Assembly (NCBI GenBank): GCA_964495705.1
Contig: CAZBWS010000002.1
Location: 1 to 64,000 of the forward strand
DNA from: CAZBWS01 sp964495705
GTDB taxonomy: Bacteria; Pseudomonadota; Gammaproteobacteria; HTCC5015
Direction of reading: 5' to 3'
DNA length: 64,000 nucleotides
Shown here: piece by piece, positions 37,614-46,516 of the stretch
Position numbering within the stretch: the first letter of the stretch is position 1
How the letters are laid out: every line of letters starts with the position of its first letter
Made by a program: the position numbers and the translations under genes
The notes under the pieces: generated by a model
The model's database searches: none
The model's input: the letters and a program-made list of their open reading frames with translations, nothing else
Told to the model about the DNA's origin: nothing

Positions 37614-38384
37614 TTACAGCTCAAACTCATCACCGTTAACCAGCCTAAGTACATTATGTCCAGGGAAAGCCTCTGCTATCTCCCAAACAATTCCCGCCTC
37701 ATGCCCTGGCTTAAGGTGAGAAATGCCAATAGGCGGGTCAAACTTCAATTTTTCTAAGTCTTCTGCCAGTGTCTTCGGGCAATAGTGCTTAGACAGCTCG
37801 GCGATATCCGCATAGGAATCGGGGAAGCCGCATTCTATAAGCAGCATATCTAGAGAGTCATGCTTATTTAGCGCAGGCCACAAAGTATCATTCGTGGCTG
37901 TATCGCCACTAAAGGCCAGAGCTTTACCATTTTCAAGATTTTCCACGCGATAAGCCACACAGGGCACGGTGTGAGCAACCGGTATCATTTCTATGCTGCG
38001 CCCACGAATTTCAAGTACTTCACCATGTTCCATGGGGATAAACTCAACCGCCTTAAGGCCCTTAAATTCAATTTCGGTGAAATCCGGCCAAATTACCCAG
38101 TTAAATATATGGTCCATAAGCGCTTTAATAGTAACTGGGTGAGCGTGTACGCGTAGGGCTTCTGTTTGATTGCCAAATAAGGTATCAACAATAAGAGGTA
38201 AACCCGCAATATGATCGAGATGAGAGTGAGTTATAAAAATATCCTTAACCTGTAATAACTCTTCCATCGTCAAGCCGGCAACACCTGTGCCGCTATCTAA
38301 TAAGATATCCCCATCAATGAGAAATGAGGTGGTTTCCAAGCCCGCGGCCACGCCGCCACTACAGCCTAATACTCGAAGTTTCAT
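37614..38384 (-). CDS. MBL-fold hydrolase resembling class II cyclic-nucleotide phosphodiesterase
   Basis: A 256-residue metallo-beta-lactamase-fold protein with the HxHxDH metal motif in DIFITHSHLDHIAGLPLIVDTLFG, then DHIFNWVIWPDF, a metal Asp in ALAFSGDTATNDTLWP and a late His in GISHLKPGHEAG. The THSHLDHIAGLP block followed by VDTLFG and HIFN..IWPDF is typical of the class II cAMP phosphodiesterase family, so hydrolysis of cAMP or cGMP is the likely role. It is divergent from ypjD. Confidence 0.78.
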   Translation of the reverse strand: MKLRVLGCSGGVAAGLETTSFLIDGDILLDSGTGVAGLTMEELLQVKDIFITHSHLDHIAGLPLIVDTLFGNQTEALRVHAHPVTIKALMDHIFNWVIWPDFTEIEFKGLKAVEFIPMEHGEVLEIRGRSIEMIPVAHTVPCVAYRVENLENGKALAFSGDTATNDTLWPALNKHDSLDMLLIECGFPDSYADIAELSKHYCPKTLAEDLEKLKFDPPIGISHLKPGHEAGIVWEIAEAFPGHNVLRLVNGDEFEL

Positions 38385-38624
38385 AGATTTTCCATCTCAG
38401 CGCAAAAAGACGCTTGCCAGCCTTGCCCAATTATTATTTTCTTAATCCTAGCATGCAAGCTAATAAACTGCGCTTGAATTAGTAAAAAAACCAATAAATT
38501 GCGAGTCTTATCACAGTTTTCAAGTGGATACTTAAGTATCTCGAATACAACTATTAATGCTGCACAGCACAACTAACTGTGTCATTATTTAAAATTAAGT
38601 CATTACTTACACATAAATATCCAA

Positions 38625-39416
38625 ATGAATACTGCACTTCTCGGTTGTGCCGCTTTTTTTGCCTACGGCTTCGCCGCTATCTTTCTCGCTTTGCGCCTAC
38701 AGCGCCAAGAGCAAAACCAAGACGGGCAGTTGGCAGGGCAGCTGCCAGCCCTTGCCGGGTTTATTGCCCACAGCAGCTTGGTTGCAAGCATGTTTATGGA
38801 CGGCATGAACTTTGCTTTCTTTAATAGCCTCGCCCTATTTGCTTGGATTATCACAGGCCTACTGATGCTCAGCACTTTGCGCTGGCCTCTGAGTAGCCTT
38901 GGCATATTGGTCTACCCCATTGCAGGCTTGTGTGCTGTAGTCTTTGGCTTAACAGCAAGTAACCAAGAAAGCAGTCCCCACAACCTTTCTCCTATACTGC
39001 AACTGCATATTATTAGCTCCGTATTTGCCTATAGCATGCTCAGCCTTGCAGGCTTACAGGCAATTATATTAGCCATACAGGATCATCAACTACATAACCA
39101 CAAGCCTGGAGGCTTTGTGCGTTCATTGCCTCCCTTGCAAACCATGGAACATCTCATGTTCCGTGTCATTGGCGCAGGCTTCATTCTGCTTAGTTTGGCG
39201 CTAGCCAGTGGCTTTGTTGTTGTGGAAGACTTGTTCACTCATAAAATAATTTTTTCTGTTATTGCCTGGCTGATTTTCGCAACCCTACTTATCGGGCGCT
39301 GGCAGGCGGGGTGGCGCGGGCGCAAGGCCATTCGCTTTATTCTCAGCGGCATTAGCTTTTTGATACTGGCCTTTTTCGGTAGTAAACTGGTACTAGAACT
39401 TATTTTAGGCAACTAA
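38625..39416 (+). CDS. ypjD: Cytochrome c assembly (CcsA/YpjD-like) inner membrane protein
   Basis: A 263-residue protein with about eight hydrophobic segments. LHIISSVFAYSMLSLAGLQAIILAIQDHQL and PPLQTMEHLMFRVIGAGFILLSLALASGFVV are the family's conserved blocks. YpjD is distantly related to haem handling proteins of cytochrome c assembly; its own function is unproven. The order ypjD-corB beside ffh is the usual one. Confidence 0.9.
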   Translation: MNTALLGCAAFFAYGFAAIFLALRLQRQEQNQDGQLAGQLPALAGFIAHSSLVASMFMDGMNFAFFNSLALFAWIITGLLMLSTLRWPLSSLGILVYPIAGLCAVVFGLTASNQESSPHNLSPILQLHIISSVFAYSMLSLAGLQAIILAIQDHQLHNHKPGGFVRSLPPLQTMEHLMFRVIGAGFILLSLALASGFVVVEDLFTHKIIFSVIAWLIFATLLIGRWQAGWRGRKAIRFILSGISFLILAFFGSKLVLELILGN

Positions 39417-39449
39417 GCCTGTCGCACTTGAGGTAGTTAAGAAAACATC

Positions 39450-40709
39450 TTGGACGCTATACCCTTATGGGGCTTCTTTGCCCTACTTATATTTCTGTTT
39501 GTACTTTCAGCTTTTTTTTCAGGCTCCGAAACGGCGCTAATGGCGCTCAATCGCTATCGCCTGCGCCACAGCGCCGAACAAGGTGACCGTGGTGCACGAT
39601 ATGCACAAAAATTACTGTCTAAACCCGACCGCTTGATTGGGGTCATCCTCCTAGGCAATAATTTAATCAATATCTTAATTACTCAGCTGGCCTCCTATAT
39701 TGGCTTTCGCATGTCAGGGGAAATAGGCGTTGCGATTGCCACGGGGGTACTCACTATCAGCTTATTAATTTTTGCTGAACTTACCCCCAAAACACTTGCC
39801 GCTGCCTACTCTGAAAAAGTCGCCTTCCCCGCTGCCTATATATTGCGCCCACTCATGGGTCGCTTTTCGCCAGCAACGTGGATAGCCTGGTTAGTCAATT
39901 TGATTTCTAACAATATTTTGCGCCTATTTGGTATAGACGCGCAAAAACAAGCCTCTTTAGCACTCAACACAGAAGAACTAAAATCAGTAGTTAACGAGGG
40001 CAACCTCATCCCTAAAAGTCACCAAGAAATGTTGGGGAATATTCTTGATTTAGAAAAGGAAACTGTGGATGACATTATGATTCCACGCAATGAATTAATC
40101 GGCATTGACCTTGAAGATGACTGGGAAGAAATTGTCGACCAGGTGACTAATAGTCAACATACACGCCTGCCAGTTTACCGAGAAAACATGGATGACATCA
40201 TCGGCTTCATTCATTTACGCAAACTCTTATACGTGGTTCATGAAGGAGAGTTCACCCGTGAGAATTTTGAAGCACTGATTCGTGAGTCCTACTATGTACC
40301 CGAGGGCACTAGCTTAACTAAACAGCTACTTGCCTTCAAAAAAGAAAAGCGTCGCATTGGTTTAGTGGTCGATGAGTATGGGGACATTCAAGGGCTGATC
40401 ACATTGGAAGATATTCTAGAAGAGATTGTTGGCGAGTTCACCACTGACCCAGCCGCAGCCAAGGATATTTACCCTCAACATGACGGCAGCTATATTGTCG
40501 ATGGCGGCACGCATATTCGCGACCTAAATAAAGCCCTAAACTGGCAATTAAATACCGAAGGCCCCAAAACCCTCAACGGTATGATTACAGAGCATATGGA
40601 AATGATTCCTGAGTCTGGCACCAGCATGAAACTTGAAGGCCATACCATTGAGATTATTATTTCGGAGAATAACGCAGTAAAAACGGCGCGACTTTTTTCT
40701 AACCAATAA
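39450..40709 (+). CDS. corB: CNNM/CorC-family transporter CorB (HlyC/CorC family)
   Basis: 419 residues with a TTG start at 39450 (GAGGTAG upstream). An N-terminal DUF21 membrane domain (AFFSGSETALMALNRYRLRH) is followed by paired CBS domains (VDDIMIPRNELIGIDLEDDWEEIV and GLVVDEYGDIQGLITLEDILEEIVGE) and a CorC_HlyC C-terminal domain. It is linked to magnesium/cobalt homeostasis. Confidence 0.92.
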   Translation: MDAIPLWGFFALLIFLFVLSAFFSGSETALMALNRYRLRHSAEQGDRGARYAQKLLSKPDRLIGVILLGNNLINILITQLASYIGFRMSGEIGVAIATGVLTISLLIFAELTPKTLAAAYSEKVAFPAAYILRPLMGRFSPATWIAWLVNLISNNILRLFGIDAQKQASLALNTEELKSVVNEGNLIPKSHQEMLGNILDLEKETVDDIMIPRNELIGIDLEDDWEEIVDQVTNSQHTRLPVYRENMDDIIGFIHLRKLLYVVHEGEFTRENFEALIRESYYVPEGTSLTKQLLAFKKEKRRIGLVVDEYGDIQGLITLEDILEEIVGEFTTDPAAAKDIYPQHDGSYIVDGGTHIRDLNKALNWQLNTEGPKTLNGMITEHMEMIPESGTSMKLEGHTIEIIISENNAVKTARLFSNQ

Positions 40710-40734
40710 ACAGTCCTAAAAACGGTGTTCGAGC

Positions 40735-42096
40735 ATGGCTAAACCCAAAATACTCTATGCATGTACAGCCTGTGGCAGCAGTACTTCACAATGGGCTGGG
40801 CAATGCCGCAGCTGCCAAGCGTGGGACACACTAGAAGAACAGATTATTAGCCCTGACAAGGAACCTAGTAACCCTCGCGTACGCAACTACGCGGGCAGCA
40901 CAGGCGCTGTTACCCTAGATAAAATTGAACAACAGTATGAGCAACGTCTTGCTTCAAACATACAAGAACTAGATCGCGTACTCGGCGGCGGCGTGGTCGT
41001 AGGCTCGGTCACACTACTGGGTGGCGACCCTGGAATCGGTAAGTCCACCTTACTGTTACAAGCCCTATCCGCATTAACTCAGCAAGCCAGCAGCTTATAT
41101 GTATCTGGCGAAGAATCCCTACACCAAGTGGCCATGCGCGCCCAGCGGCTAGGCATACAGGCACCTAGCCTTAAGCTGATCACAGAAACCTGCGTTGAGC
41201 GCATTATACAACTCGCAGGCAAGGAGAAGCCCAAGGTCATTGTGATTGACTCGATTCAAACTATGCACACCGACCTACTCCAATCTGCGCCAGGCTGTGT
41301 CGCACAAGTGCGCGAGTCAGCGGCTCAACTAGTACGCTTCGCCAAACAATCGAATACCGCCCTATTATTAGTTGGACATGTCACCAAAGACGGTCAACTC
41401 GCTGGCCCTAGAGTGCTAGAACACATGGTCGATACCGTACTCTATTTTGAGGGCGACCTAGGCGGACGTTATCGCGTCATCCGTGCAATTAAAAACCGCT
41501 TTGGCGCAGTCAATGAACTGGGCGTATTTGTCATGCAAGAAGATGGCGTCAAGGAAGTTAGCAATCCCTCAGCGATTTTTCTCTCCCGCCACGAACAGCC
41601 CGTGCCAGGCTCGGTCATCATGGTGACCCGCGAAGGTACACGCCCGCTACTCGTGGAGGTCCAAGCCTTAGTCGACGATAGCCCACTAGGCAACCCTCGC
41701 CGTGTCACGCTGGGACTGGAACAAAACCGCCTATCCATGTTGCTCGCGGTACTCAATCGCCATGGAGGTATGCCCATGTCCGATCAAGACGTATATGTGA
41801 ACGTGGTTGGCGGTATGCGCGTCACCGAAACCGCTTCCGATTTAGCCGTTGTCATGGCCGTCCTATCCAGCGCCCGCGGCAAGCCTTTGCCAAACGACTT
41901 AATCGTCTTTGGCGAGCTGGGTCTAGCGGGTGAAATACGCCCGGTACCGAATGGCGAAGAGCGTTTAAAAACCGCTGCCAAGCATGGCTTTAAACTAGCC
42001 ATCATCCCCAAGGCTAACGCACCTGAAAAAAACACTATTGAGGGTATGAAAGTTATTGCAATCAGCCGTATTGGCGAAGTGTTTGAGCATATTTAA
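40735..42096 (+). CDS. radA: DNA repair protein RadA
   Basis: A 453-residue RecA-like helicase that drives branch migration in recombination and natural transformation. It has an N-terminal C4 zinc finger (CTACGSSTSQWAGQCRSC), Walker A GGDPGIGKSTL, the RadA motif KNRFG (AIKNRFGAVNELG) and a C-terminal Lon-like domain. Its proposed role in processing incoming single-stranded DNA is relevant to the uptake-sequence hypothesis but is not evidence for it. A weaker 13-mer match (11/13) lies at 41062. Confidence 0.97.
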   Translation: MAKPKILYACTACGSSTSQWAGQCRSCQAWDTLEEQIISPDKEPSNPRVRNYAGSTGAVTLDKIEQQYEQRLASNIQELDRVLGGGVVVGSVTLLGGDPGIGKSTLLLQALSALTQQASSLYVSGEESLHQVAMRAQRLGIQAPSLKLITETCVERIIQLAGKEKPKVIVIDSIQTMHTDLLQSAPGCVAQVRESAAQLVRFAKQSNTALLLVGHVTKDGQLAGPRVLEHMVDTVLYFEGDLGGRYRVIRAIKNRFGAVNELGVFVMQEDGVKEVSNPSAIFLSRHEQPVPGSVIMVTREGTRPLLVEVQALVDDSPLGNPRRVTLGLEQNRLSMLLAVLNRHGGMPMSDQDVYVNVVGGMRVTETASDLAVVMAVLSSARGKPLPNDLIVFGELGLAGEIRPVPNGEERLKTAAKHGFKLAIIPKANAPEKNTIEGMKVIAISRIGEVFEHI

Positions 42097-42240
42097 AAGT
42101 TACACAGATGCCTAGTCTCGGTCTGCCCACATCAACCGGGCTCTTTACCTTGGCATCTTCAGCCAACTTTTCTGTCGCCTTTTACCTATTTGTTTCTATT
42201 ATTTACCCGCAATATGCGGCATAAATACAAAACCAAAAAC

Positions 42241-43668
42241 ATGACGGTTAATCACATGAAGAAAAAAATACACAGTTTTACGGATGATGTTCTAGGCACC
42301 CAAGATGCCACCGGTATTGCCGAACTGATCCGCAATAAGGACATTACTGCTAGCGAAGCCCTAGAGGCGAGTATTAACCGTGCAGAGAAAACTGAACCTA
42401 TTCTTCGTGGTATTCAATACGCCGATTTCCAACGCGCCCGCCAACAAGCTAAGACAGATAGCTACCAACAAGGCATATTTGCAGGCGTACCTAGCATTAT
42501 CAAAGACAATAATGATGTGCAAGGTCTGCCGACTCGCCATGGATCAATTGCCACGCCATCCAAACCCGCCAAACAAGATGGTGTATTGGTGAAACAACTC
42601 TTTGCCCAGGGCATCGTCAACATTGGCAAATCCACCATGCCCGAATTTGGCCTGAGCTGTAGCGTGGAACCTGCCCACGGAGAACCTTCACGCAACCCTT
42701 GGAACACAGACTACTCCTGTGGTGGCTCCTCTGGCGGCGCTGCCGTCCTGGTCGCTGCTGGAGTACTGCCTATCGCTCATGCCAACGACGGCGGTGGCTC
42801 TACGCGTATTCCCGCTGCCTGCTGTGGGCTAGTAGGCTTAAAGCCCAGCCGTGGGCGTTTAGTTGTGAATGAGCAAGCCAAAGACCTACCGATCAACATC
42901 GTTGCCGACGGCGTGGTCACCCGCAGTGTGCGCGACACAGCTCACTTTTACGCCGGAGCGGAGCAGTACTATAAAAACCCAGCACTGACCAATATTGGGC
43001 TAGTGACCTCAGCCAACAGCCGCCGCTTAAGGGTTGGTTACATCATCGACTCAGTCACGGGAAGCCCAACGGATAGCGAAACACGTAAAACCGTAGAAAA
43101 AACGGCACAGCTATTGCGTGACCTCGGCCACGACGTGCAAGAAGCCAGCCTTCCCATCACCCCAAAATTTGCTGAAGACTTCACCCTGTATTGGGCCATG
43201 CTGTCCTTCTCATTGCACCGCCTAGGCCGCATCGTTGTCGCGCCTAGTTTTCAGGGCAACAAGGTCGATGGGTTAACCGAAGGGCTCAGCAAGCTATACC
43301 AAAAGAATATTCACAAAACCCCCTTCTTTATACGCCGCTTAAAACAGTGCTATCACGATTATGCCGCTAGCTTTAACCAGTACGATGTAATGCTATCCCC
43401 CGTGCTCGCCCACACCACTCCCGAGATTGGTCACTTAGACCCTTCGCAAGACTTCGAGACGATGATGGACAAGCTCACCCGCTACGCCAGCTTTACACCG
43501 CTTAACAACGCCTCGGGCGGGCCTGCCATTTCATTACCCATGGGGCACTCAACCAACAACCTGCCTATCGGCATGCAGTTTGCGGCGAATCATGGGGATG
43601 AAAGGACATTGCTGGAGTTAGCTTTTGAGCTGGAAGAGGCTCAGCCTTGGAAGACAATTTATAGTTAG
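42241..43668 (+). CDS. Amidase signature family enzyme
   Basis: About 475 residues from the ATG at 42241. An ATG at 42256 is equally possible and the frame is open back to a TTG at 42190; none has a good ribosome binding site. The Ser-cisSer-Lys triad is present: Lys in PSIIKDNNDVQGLPTRHGS, GGSSGGAAVLVAAG and DGGGSTRIPAACCGLVGLKPSRGR. It is a catabolic-type amidase rather than GatA, since it stands alone and has the CGLVGLKPSRGR form. The substrate is unknown. An inverted pair of the dispersed 13-mer forms a hairpin directly after the stop. Confidence 0.86.
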   Translation: MTVNHMKKKIHSFTDDVLGTQDATGIAELIRNKDITASEALEASINRAEKTEPILRGIQYADFQRARQQAKTDSYQQGIFAGVPSIIKDNNDVQGLPTRHGSIATPSKPAKQDGVLVKQLFAQGIVNIGKSTMPEFGLSCSVEPAHGEPSRNPWNTDYSCGGSSGGAAVLVAAGVLPIAHANDGGGSTRIPAACCGLVGLKPSRGRLVVNEQAKDLPINIVADGVVTRSVRDTAHFYAGAEQYYKNPALTNIGLVTSANSRRLRVGYIIDSVTGSPTDSETRKTVEKTAQLLRDLGHDVQEASLPITPKFAEDFTLYWAMLSFSLHRLGRIVVAPSFQGNKVDGLTEGLSKLYQKNIHKTPFFIRRLKQCYHDYAASFNQYDVMLSPVLAHTTPEIGHLDPSQDFETMMDKLTRYASFTPLNNASGGPAISLPMGHSTNNLPIGMQFAANHGDERTLLELAFELEEAQPWKTIYS

Positions 43669-43674
43669 AAGGTT

Positions 43675-43706
43675 ATGCGGATAGGCTGAAAAAAGACTAT
43701 CCGCAT
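43675..43706. terminator. Inverted pair of the dispersed 13-mer forming a hairpin between convergent genes
   Basis: An exact copy on plus (43675-43687) faces a one-mismatch copy on minus (43694-43706). ATGCGGATAG pairs perfectly with CTATCCGCAT, and two more pairs form after one mismatch, leaving a GAAAAA loop. It sits 6 bp after the amidase stop and 6 bp from the dctM stop, so it can act as a shared terminator, although neither side has a long T tract. Confidence 0.82.
43694..43706 (-). repeat. Dispersed 13-mer, one mismatch, inverted partner of 43675
   Basis: ATGCGGATAGTCT read on the minus strand; second arm of the intergenic hairpin described at 43675-43706. Confidence 0.75.
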
Positions 43707-43712
43707 CAAGAC

Positions 43713-44993
43713 CTACAACAACACCAAACTCAACCCTTCCCAATAAGTAATCACTAGCACGCAAGCCAGCAAGATCACAAAGAACGGAATGGTCGCTTTA
43801 TACAGTTCCATCACGGGGCGGTTAAAGCGGAAGCTGGCGATAAATAAGTTCATGCCAACGGGCGGAGTAAAGTAGCCCAACTGCATATTAGCAAGAAATA
43901 AAATACCTAGATGGATGGGATGCAGTCCGTAACCAATCGCGATAGGTAATATAATCGGCACCATGATGACGATGGCAGAGAATATATCCAGCATCATGCC
44001 TAGCACTAATAAGAACAGCGTTAACAAGATCAAGAAGGTGTATTTACTGTCGATGTGTGCACGAATAAATTCAAATACTTTATTCGGTATTTCCGCATCA
44101 ATCATGTAATTAGTCGAGGCCAGCGACACACCTAATATCACCATGATCGCACCGACTAGCATCATTGATTCTTGCATGACTTTCGGTAAGTTTTTAAATG
44201 TAACTTCGCGGCGTATAAAGACGATCACCACTAAAGCATATAAGGCGGTAATGGCTGCTGCATCAGAGACTGCAAAGAGACCGCCGTATATTCCGCCTAA
44301 CACTAAGAAGGGTAGCGGAATTTCCCAAGCAGAATCTTTAATCGCTGCCCAGGCCTCGCCACCATCAAAGCGCTTAGTGCTTTGCGGCAGACCACGACCC
44401 TGCCACACACTGTATGCGGATAAGGCAAAAACCATTAACAAACCAGGCAAGATACCGGCGATAAATAAATCATCGATGCTCACGGGCGTATCCAAGCCCA
44501 TCTGCTGTGCCACCACACCGTATAAGATCAAAGGTAGCGAAGGAGCAAACAGCAAGCCCAAGCTGCCTGAGGTGGTGATCAAACCAAGGCCAAAGCTTTC
44601 CTTGTAGCCCGACCGCTGCAACGCGGGAAACAGCAATGCCCCTAGAGCGACAATCGTCACACCCGAAGCACCAGTAAAGGCGGTAAACAAGGCGCAAGCG
44701 CATAGAGCGACTATCGCCAAGCCTCCAGGCATCCAGCCCAGCAAGGCATCGGTAATGCGTACCAAGCGTTGAGGCGCTTTAGATTCACCGAGTAAGTAAC
44801 CAGCAAAAGTAAAAAACGGAATCGCGGACAGGACTGGCATCTCAGCCAAACGGTAGATTTCCACCGCCACCACTTGCAAATCGATCTCTGCACGATAAAA
44901 GCCAAACATAGCACTGGCCAAGATCACGGTAAACAGGGGGGCGCCATACAGGGCAATCAGCAGCAACCCAAAACTAATACAGGCTTGAATCAT
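43713..44993 (-). CDS. dctM: TRAP transporter large permease (DctM-like)
   Basis: A 426-residue protein with about 12 membrane segments: PFFTFAGYLLGESKAPQRLVRITDALLGWMPGGLAIVALCACALFTAFTGASGVTIVALG, and LGMMLDIFSAIVIMVPIILPIAIGYGLHPIHLGILFLANMQLGYFTPPVGMNLFI near the end. It couples substrate import to a sodium or proton gradient with DctQ and DctP. It overlaps dctQ by 4 bp. Confidence 0.94.
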   Translation of the reverse strand: MIQACISFGLLLIALYGAPLFTVILASAMFGFYRAEIDLQVVAVEIYRLAEMPVLSAIPFFTFAGYLLGESKAPQRLVRITDALLGWMPGGLAIVALCACALFTAFTGASGVTIVALGALLFPALQRSGYKESFGLGLITTSGSLGLLFAPSLPLILYGVVAQQMGLDTPVSIDDLFIAGILPGLLMVFALSAYSVWQGRGLPQSTKRFDGGEAWAAIKDSAWEIPLPFLVLGGIYGGLFAVSDAAAITALYALVVIVFIRREVTFKNLPKVMQESMMLVGAIMVILGVSLASTNYMIDAEIPNKVFEFIRAHIDSKYTFLILLTLFLLVLGMMLDIFSAIVIMVPIILPIAIGYGLHPIHLGILFLANMQLGYFTPPVGMNLFIASFRFNRPVMELYKATIPFFVILLACVLVITYWEGLSLVLL

Positions 44994-45508
44994 GTCTCAG
45001 CCTCCTGTGTCGCCTCTAACTGCCTATAGTTTTCAACAAACACATAGCCTGCACTGTGCAAGGCAAAGCGTAGACTCATCATGGCAAAACTCAAGGGAAC
45101 AACGACTTGCATAGGCCAAGCAGGAACCCCAGACATAACTTCATCCTGATATTCAAAACTCCCCTGTACAAATTCAATGCTATACCAAGCCGTCACACCA
45201 CAAACCAAGGCTGCAAATAAAGAGGTAAAAGCCTGTGCCCAGCGACGCATAGCATCACCCAAAATACGCGACAAGATATCTATCGATATATGCTGATTAT
45301 CACGCGTAGCCAAGAGTGCGCCCAGCAAGCCCAGCCACAACACCATGATACGTATTAAAGGAGACACCCAAACAAGACCGCCGCCAGTAAACATGCGTAG
45401 AAATATATCTAAGGATGCCAGCACAATCATGCTAAATAGCATTAGTGCCAACACACCCTCTTCCACTGCGTGCACTGCACGCAGTGTTTTAACGACTATT
45501 GCTTGCAT
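44990..45508 (-). CDS. dctQ: TRAP transporter small permease (DctQ-like)
   Basis: A 172-residue protein with four membrane segments and the DctQ pattern LLGALLATRDNQHISIDILSRIL. It starts 3 bp after dctP and overlaps dctM by 4 bp. Confidence 0.9.
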   Translation of the reverse strand: MQAIVVKTLRAVHAVEEGVLALMLFSMIVLASLDIFLRMFTGGGLVWVSPLIRIMVLWLGLLGALLATRDNQHISIDILSRILGDAMRRWAQAFTSLFAALVCGVTAWYSIEFVQGSFEYQDEVMSGVPAWPMQVVVPLSFAMMSLRFALHSAGYVFVENYRQLEATQEAET

Positions 45509-45511
45509 CGT

Positions 45512-46516
45512 TTATTGCGCAGCACGGAATGCAGATAGCTTGTCTTGCACCTGCTGTAACAACTCAACGGGGTAAACATCCTGAGCCGCCAGCTCTTGCA
45601 AAGAAGCCTTCGATATTGACTGCCATTTCAACCTATCCGCATCGCTCATTTGCACAAACTCTACGCCTATAGATTTCAGCGCTTCACGCGCTTTTTTATC
45701 ATCTGTGCGATTAATTCCATCTAGACGAGCAAAGGCTGCGCTAACGGCCCCCTTAACAACTTTCTGATCCGCAGCGTTGACTTTTTTAAAGGCTTTTTCA
45801 GATATCACCATAGTACCCATAAGGAATAATAAGGGCTCATCTGTTACATATTTTATTTTTGTATGCCACTGCAAGGCAATCGCACCAGTGGGGTTAACAC
45901 CAACCGTATCGATCAAGCCTGTCTGTAGGCCCGTATACACATCGGATATGGGTAGTGATACAGGGGATACGCCCGCTTTTTCAAAAATGCTTTGGCTGAT
46001 TACATCGCCCTCGGGAATCCAGACTTTTTGTGCTTTCAAGTCTTCATTGTTACGCAAGGCTTTATCTGCCATCAAATAGGCAAAGCCTCCCTCTGATATA
46101 CCCAGCATAATCATGCCTTTTTTAGCTAGGCCCGCTTCAACATCTGCATCCAAGAACGGGCGTACATGACTCACTTCTTCATAGCTATTGAATAAGAAAG
46201 GCAAACCATACACCTGCGTGCCGTTATAAAAATTAGCCAAAGCTCCCGTAGACATCGCCCCGCCATGTAGCTGGCCCACGCGCATTTTACGTAACACCGA
46301 CTTATCACTACCCATGACGCCGCCAGGGAAAAATTTTAGTTTTACGCGACCTTCTGTTTTCTCTTTTACTTCCTTTGCCGCTGCTTTAAATTCACTCATC
46401 CAAGCAGTGCCGTCGGGTACGAGAGTCGCCATTTTTAAAGTCACTGCTTGGCTGTTGCTTGCCGCAATTAATAGGGCAAGGCTTAGGGATAATTTTTTTA
46501 ACATATAACTACTCAA
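45512..46516 (-). CDS. dctP: TRAP transporter substrate-binding protein (DctP family)
   Basis: A 334-residue periplasmic binding protein with a signal peptide (LSLSLALLIAASNSQAV). It has VTLKMATLVPDGTAWMSEFKAAAKEVKEKTEGRVKLKFFPGGVMGSDKSVLRKMRVGQLHGG and WIPEGDVISQSIFEKAGVSPVSLPISDVYTGLQTGLIDTV, with the family's conserved substrate-contact region. It overlaps the TatT gene by 8 bp. The ligand is unknown; the TatT partner suggests a hydrophobic or otherwise unusual ligand. A near-exact 13-mer at 45630 encodes DADRL. Confidence 0.92.
   Translation of the reverse strand: MSSYMLKKLSLSLALLIAASNSQAVTLKMATLVPDGTAWMSEFKAAAKEVKEKTEGRVKLKFFPGGVMGSDKSVLRKMRVGQLHGGAMSTGALANFYNGTQVYGLPFLFNSYEEVSHVRPFLDADVEAGLAKKGMIMLGISEGGFAYLMADKALRNNEDLKAQKVWIPEGDVISQSIFEKAGVSPVSLPISDVYTGLQTGLIDTVGVNPTGAIALQWHTKIKYVTDEPLLFLMGTMVISEKAFKKVNAADQKVVKGAVSAAFARLDGINRTDDKKAREALKSIGVEFVQMSDADRLKWQSISKASLQELAAQDVYPVELLQQVQDKLSAFRAAQ
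45630..45642 (-). repeat. Dispersed 13-mer, one mismatch
   Basis: ATGCGGATAGGTT on the minus strand, sense in dctP, read GAT GCG GAT AGG TTG (DADRL). Followed by G. Confidence 0.75.

Noticed and set aside
42190..42240. TTG start giving a longer amidase
   Set aside because: The extra residues are basic, unlike amidase N termini, and no ribosome binding site precedes them; in-frame ATGs follow at once.
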